The notes under the pieces were generated by a model. It worked only from the letters and a program-made list of their open reading frames with translations, made no database searches and was not told the origin of the DNA. A stretch of DNA of 7,644 bases, taken from Hyphomicrobiales bacterium (GTDB lineage: Bacteria > Pseudomonadota > Alphaproteobacteria > Rhizobiales > Aestuariivirgaceae). The translations under genes were made by a program, and so were the position numbers. Of this stretch, positions 5,568 through 7,644 are shown in pieces (the first letter of the stretch is position 1; each line of letters opens with the position of its first letter). The stretch spans positions 1 to 7,644 of the forward strand of contig JAIBJH010000120.1 in the NCBI GenBank assembly GCA_020029455.1, read 5' to 3'.

Positions 5568-6452
5568 GTGACGCAGACTCGCAAGTTGTTTCTAGGCATT
5601 GATGGCGGTGGTTCGAAGTGCAGGGCCCGCATCCGTGACCAATCCGGTGTGTTGCTGGGAGAGGCCATTGGCGGGGCCTCAAACGTCTACCAGAATTTCG
5701 AAGGCGCGCTTGCCAGCATCGTTTCCGCGGCGACGGATGCCAGCAAGCTTGCGGGCATTGCGGTGGGTGAGCTCCATGCGGGTTTGGGCCTGGCGGGCAT
5801 TGTCACTTCCGTCGGTGCAGAGAAAGTGACGCAAGCGCGCTTGCCCTTTGCCACGGTGACGGCAGACAATGATGCTTACGCCGCTTGCGTGGGGGCATTC
5901 TCCGGTGGCAATGGCGGCATCGTCATCGCAGGAACAGGTTCGATCGGCTATGCCATCGTTGGCCGGGACCGCCACATGGTGGGCGGCTGGGGATTCCAGC
6001 TGGGCGATCATGGTTCCGGCGCCTGGCTTGGCCACCATGCAGTGCGCCGCGCGGCGCTGGCACTCGATGGGCTTTTGCAGCCCACAGGCCTCATTGAAGA
6101 AGTGCTGAAGCGCACGGGACGCACACGCAATGAATTATCGCGCTGGTCGGAAAGCGCAACGCCGCGAGACTATGCGGCCTTTGCGCCGCTGGTGTTCCAG
6201 ACAGCCGCTAGCGCCGATGTGCAAGGCATGACCATCGTCATTGAAGGGGCCTCCGCCATCTCCAAGCTGGGCCATGCCCTGCTGGCGCGTGGCGCCAAGC
6301 ACCTTTGCTTGTTGGGCGGGCTTTCCAGTGTCTATCCGCCTTATCTCGATGCCGATGTGCGCGCGGCGCTTGTGCCTGCCGAACATGATGCGGTGGACGG
6401 CGCCATCATGATGGCAAGGCGCGCGCATGGACTGGCGGAGCGCTGGTCATGA
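5568..6452 (+). CDS. BadF/BadG-type amino-sugar kinase (NagK/MurK-like)
   Basis: A 294-residue cytoplasmic ASKHA-fold kinase, expected to use ATP to phosphorylate GlcNAc, MurNAc or GlcN at O6. The phosphate-1 motif GIDGGGSK is at 10-17, ADNDA at 99-103 carries the likely catalytic Asp, GTGS (phosphate 2) is at 122-125, GGWGFQLGDHGSGAWLG at 139-155 is the family hallmark and LLGGLSS (adenosine region) is at 248-254. I choose GTG at 5568 because it gives the usual few residues before the first motif. The frame continues upstream to an ATG at 5508, but those 20 codons are AT-rich, carry the operator box and would add an atypical hydrophobic leader. There is no Shine-Dalgarno before the GTG. His148 stands where related kinases usually have Glu or Gln (GDEGSG). 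The stop overlaps the gntR start. Clostridial MurK of this superfamily acts on both MurNAc and GlcNAc, which would suit the divergent murQ, but specificity is not readable here. Confidence 0.88.
   Translation: MTQTRKLFLGIDGGGSKCRARIRDQSGVLLGEAIGGASNVYQNFEGALASIVSAATDASKLAGIAVGELHAGLGLAGIVTSVGAEKVTQARLPFATVTADNDAYAACVGAFSGGNGGIVIAGTGSIGYAIVGRDRHMVGGWGFQLGDHGSGAWLGHHAVRRAALALDGLLQPTGLIEEVLKRTGRTRNELSRWSESATPRDYAAFAPLVFQTAASADVQGMTIVIEGASAISKLGHALLARGAKHLCLLGGLSSVYPPYLDADVRAALVPAEHDAVDGAIMMARRAHGLAERWS
6437..6440 (+). promoter_or_regulatory. Ribosome binding site of the gntR gene
   Basis: GGAG with an 8-base spacer to the ATG at 6449, inside the 3' end of the kinase gene. It supports the start that overlaps the kinase stop (ATGA) and suggests that the regulator is translated from the kinase message. 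Confidence 0.6.
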
Positions 6453-7219
6453 CCGATGCGTTGCGCGTTTTCACAGCCAAGAGGTTCGGCAACGAAGGCA
6501 GTGCACCGCTCTATCTCCGTGTCAAGAAACTGGTGCAAGATGCTGTAGAACAAGGTGAACTCAAGGCGGGCGATGCCATCCCAAGCGAGCGCGATGCGGC
6601 CGACATGCTGGCTGTAAGCCGCGTTACCGTGCGCAAGGCCTTCACCGAACTGGTGCGTGATGGCGTTCTCCTGCAGCGGCGGGGCTCCGGCACTTTCGTT
6701 AGGGGCACGGCCAGCCGCATCGAGCAGCCCTTGTCGCGCCTCACCAGTTTCAGCGAGGACATGAAACTGCGTGGCCTCAAGACAGAAGCCGACTGGCTTG
6801 ACCGCTCCAGCGGCTTGCCGACGCCGGAGGAAGCGCTGAAACTCTCTATCTCACCCAGTGAACATGTTTGCCGCTTTCATCGCCTGCGCCGCGCCAATGA
6901 CGCGCCATTGGCGATTGAACTCGCTGTCATTCCACATCGTTTTCTCGATGATCCGAATGTTGTCGGCGCCTCACTCTATGACACACTGGAACTGCGCGGC
7001 TTCAGGCCGGTGCGTGCCCTGCAACGGCTTCACGCCACAGCATTGTCGGCAACGGATGCAAAACTCCTGGACGTGCCGACTGGAAGCGCTGCCCTGTTCA
7101 TCGAACGCATTTCCTATCTGCCGGATGGCAGGACAGTTGAGTACACGCGGTCCTTCTATCGCGGCGACACCTATGACTTCGTGGCGGAGCTCTCATTGGC
7201 GCCGGAGATGCGCCCGTGA
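6449..7219 (+). CDS. GntR-family (HutC/UTRA) regulator of the amino-sugar locus, NagQ/NagR-like
   Basis: A 256-residue transcription factor. The winged helix-turn-helix spans about 20-84: PLYLRVKKLV opens it, SERDAADMLAVSRVTVRKAF (47-66) holds the recognition helix and QRRGSGTFV (76-84) forms the wing. The UTRA effector domain follows, opening with LTSFSEDMKLRG (98-109) and closing near EYTRSFYRGDTYDF (231-244). In DasR and B. subtilis NagR this domain senses GlcN-6-P or GlcNAc-6-P; the same kind of effector is inferred here from the neighbours. The start overlaps the kinase stop by 4 bases and has a GGAG site. The stop overlaps the next start by 4 bases. The protein is the obvious candidate to bind the paired TGGTATT boxes at 5431-5448 and 5542-5559, giving autoregulation and joint control of the importer operon. 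Binding is not shown by sequence, and nagQ is the name I would test. Confidence 0.92.
   Translation: MTDALRVFTAKRFGNEGSAPLYLRVKKLVQDAVEQGELKAGDAIPSERDAADMLAVSRVTVRKAFTELVRDGVLLQRRGSGTFVRGTASRIEQPLSRLTSFSEDMKLRGLKTEADWLDRSSGLPTPEEALKLSISPSEHVCRFHRLRRANDAPLAIELAVIPHRFLDDPNVVGASLYDTLELRGFRPVRALQRLHATALSATDAKLLDVPTGSAALFIERISYLPDGRTVEYTRSFYRGDTYDFVAELSLAPEMRP
7204..7207 (+). promoter_or_regulatory. Ribosome binding site deciding the SIS gene start
   Basis: GGAG 8 bases before GTG at 7216. The nearest ATG (7225) would have a 17-base spacer, so the GTG that overlaps the gntR stop (GTGA) is the better start. Confidence 0.6.
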
Positions 7220-7644
7220 CCTTCATGGAGCAGGAAGCGCGCGAATCTCCGGAAGCTGTACAACGTTTTCTGGAGCACAACGGCTCGGTTCTGGCCGAAC
7301 TGGGCGGGAGGCTCCGTGCCATGGAGCCTCCATTCATCCTCACCTCGGCCCGTGGCAGTTCTGACAATGCGGCTGGCTATCTCAAATATCTGGTGGAAAT
7401 TCTGTTGGGTACGCCCTGCGCCTCCGTCGGTGCGTCCGTGGCATCACTTTATGGCGCAAAGCTAAAGGCACACAACACACTTGCCGTAACCATTTCACAG
7501 TCAGGCCAGAGCCCCGACATCGTGGCTCTGCAAGATGAAGCGAAACGGGCGGGCGCGCTATCCGTTGCTATCGTGAACGTTGAAGATTCTCCTGCAGCAA
7601 GGAATGCCGACATCTGCCTTCCACTTTGCGCCGGCCCTGAAAAA
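7216..7644 (+). CDS. SIS-domain GlcN-6-P deaminase/isomerase, NagB-II type (5' part)
   Basis: The first 143 codons of a GlmS-like sugar isomerase, still open at the window end, about 40% of the usual 330-350 residues. The first SIS domain is clear: FILTSARGSSDNAAGYLKYL (about 43-62), with the Ser pair that binds sugar phosphate, GASVASLYG (about 75-83) and ISQSGQSPD (about 93-101), then NVEDSPAARNAD and the start of an AGPEK motif at the edge. There is no glutaminase domain at the N-terminus, so this is not GlmS itself. The expected reaction is GlcN-6-P to fructose-6-P plus ammonia, the last amino-sugar step. AgaS-type enzymes look alike, but the kinase, gntR and murQ neighbours favour the NagB-II role. 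The GTG start overlaps the gntR stop by 4 bases, which suggests coupling. A nagA deacetylase gene may lie beyond the edge. Confidence 0.9.
   Translation, partial: MTFMEQEARESPEAVQRFLEHNGSVLAELGGRLRAMEPPFILTSARGSSDNAAGYLKYLVEILLGTPCASVGASVASLYGAKLKAHNTLAVTISQSGQSPDIVALQDEAKRAGALSVAIVNVEDSPAARNADICLPLCAGPEK

Noticed and set aside
1..7644. CRISPR arrays, tRNA or rRNA genes, insertion sequences
   Set aside because: No regularly spaced repeats, no cloverleaf-like sequence and no transposase frame or terminal inverted repeats were seen on either strand.

Overview
The window looks like part of an alphaproteobacterial chromosome, probably Hyphomicrobiales (Rhizobiales) or a near relative. That is inferred from the GC-rich coding sequence (a line sampled in the ATPase gene is about 65% GC), from the CUT1-type ABC importer paired with a HutC-type GntR regulator, and from gene order. 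It carries an amino-sugar (GlcNAc/MurNAc) uptake and catabolism locus built as two divergent operons around a 145-bp control region (5423-5567).

Leftward operon (minus strand, transcribed from 5422 towards 285): murQ (MurNAc-6-phosphate etherase), a periplasmic sugar-binding protein, two CUT1 permeases and a UgpC/MsiK-type ATPase. The binding-protein gene is separated from the first permease by a 98-bp gap with two RNA hairpins. The larger is a 14-bp stem capped by GCAA in the leftward transcript, which looks like a REP-type mRNA-stabilising element. The permeases overlap by one base, and the ATPase follows after 7 bp.

Rightward operon (plus strand, 5568 to beyond 7644): a BadF/NagK-type sugar kinase, a HutC/UTRA GntR regulator and a GlmS-like SIS-domain deaminase/isomerase (NagB-II type), cut by the window edge. 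The three reading frames overlap by 4 bases at each junction (ATGA, GTGA).

The control region is the most striking non-coding feature. Two mirror-image copies of TGGTATT-N4-TGGTATT, one with a single mismatch, each end exactly 8 bp before the start codon of murQ or of the kinase. Neither start has a Shine-Dalgarno sequence, and a -10-like hexamer lies at the right distance for leaderless transcription. I infer that the GntR protein binds both boxes and represses both operons until an amino-sugar phosphate appears.

Proposed pathway: the importer brings in free GlcNAc, chitooligosaccharide or MurNAc without a PTS. The kinase makes the 6-phosphate. MurQ removes D-lactate from MurNAc-6-P to give GlcNAc-6-P. 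A deacetylase (NagA, not in this window, perhaps downstream) gives GlcN-6-P, and the SIS enzyme converts that to fructose-6-P. The substrate itself cannot be read from sequence.

At the left edge (1-189) lies the start of an unrelated AT-richer minus-strand gene for a small membrane protein. The stretch 190-284 between it and the ATPase gene shows no convincing terminator or promoter.
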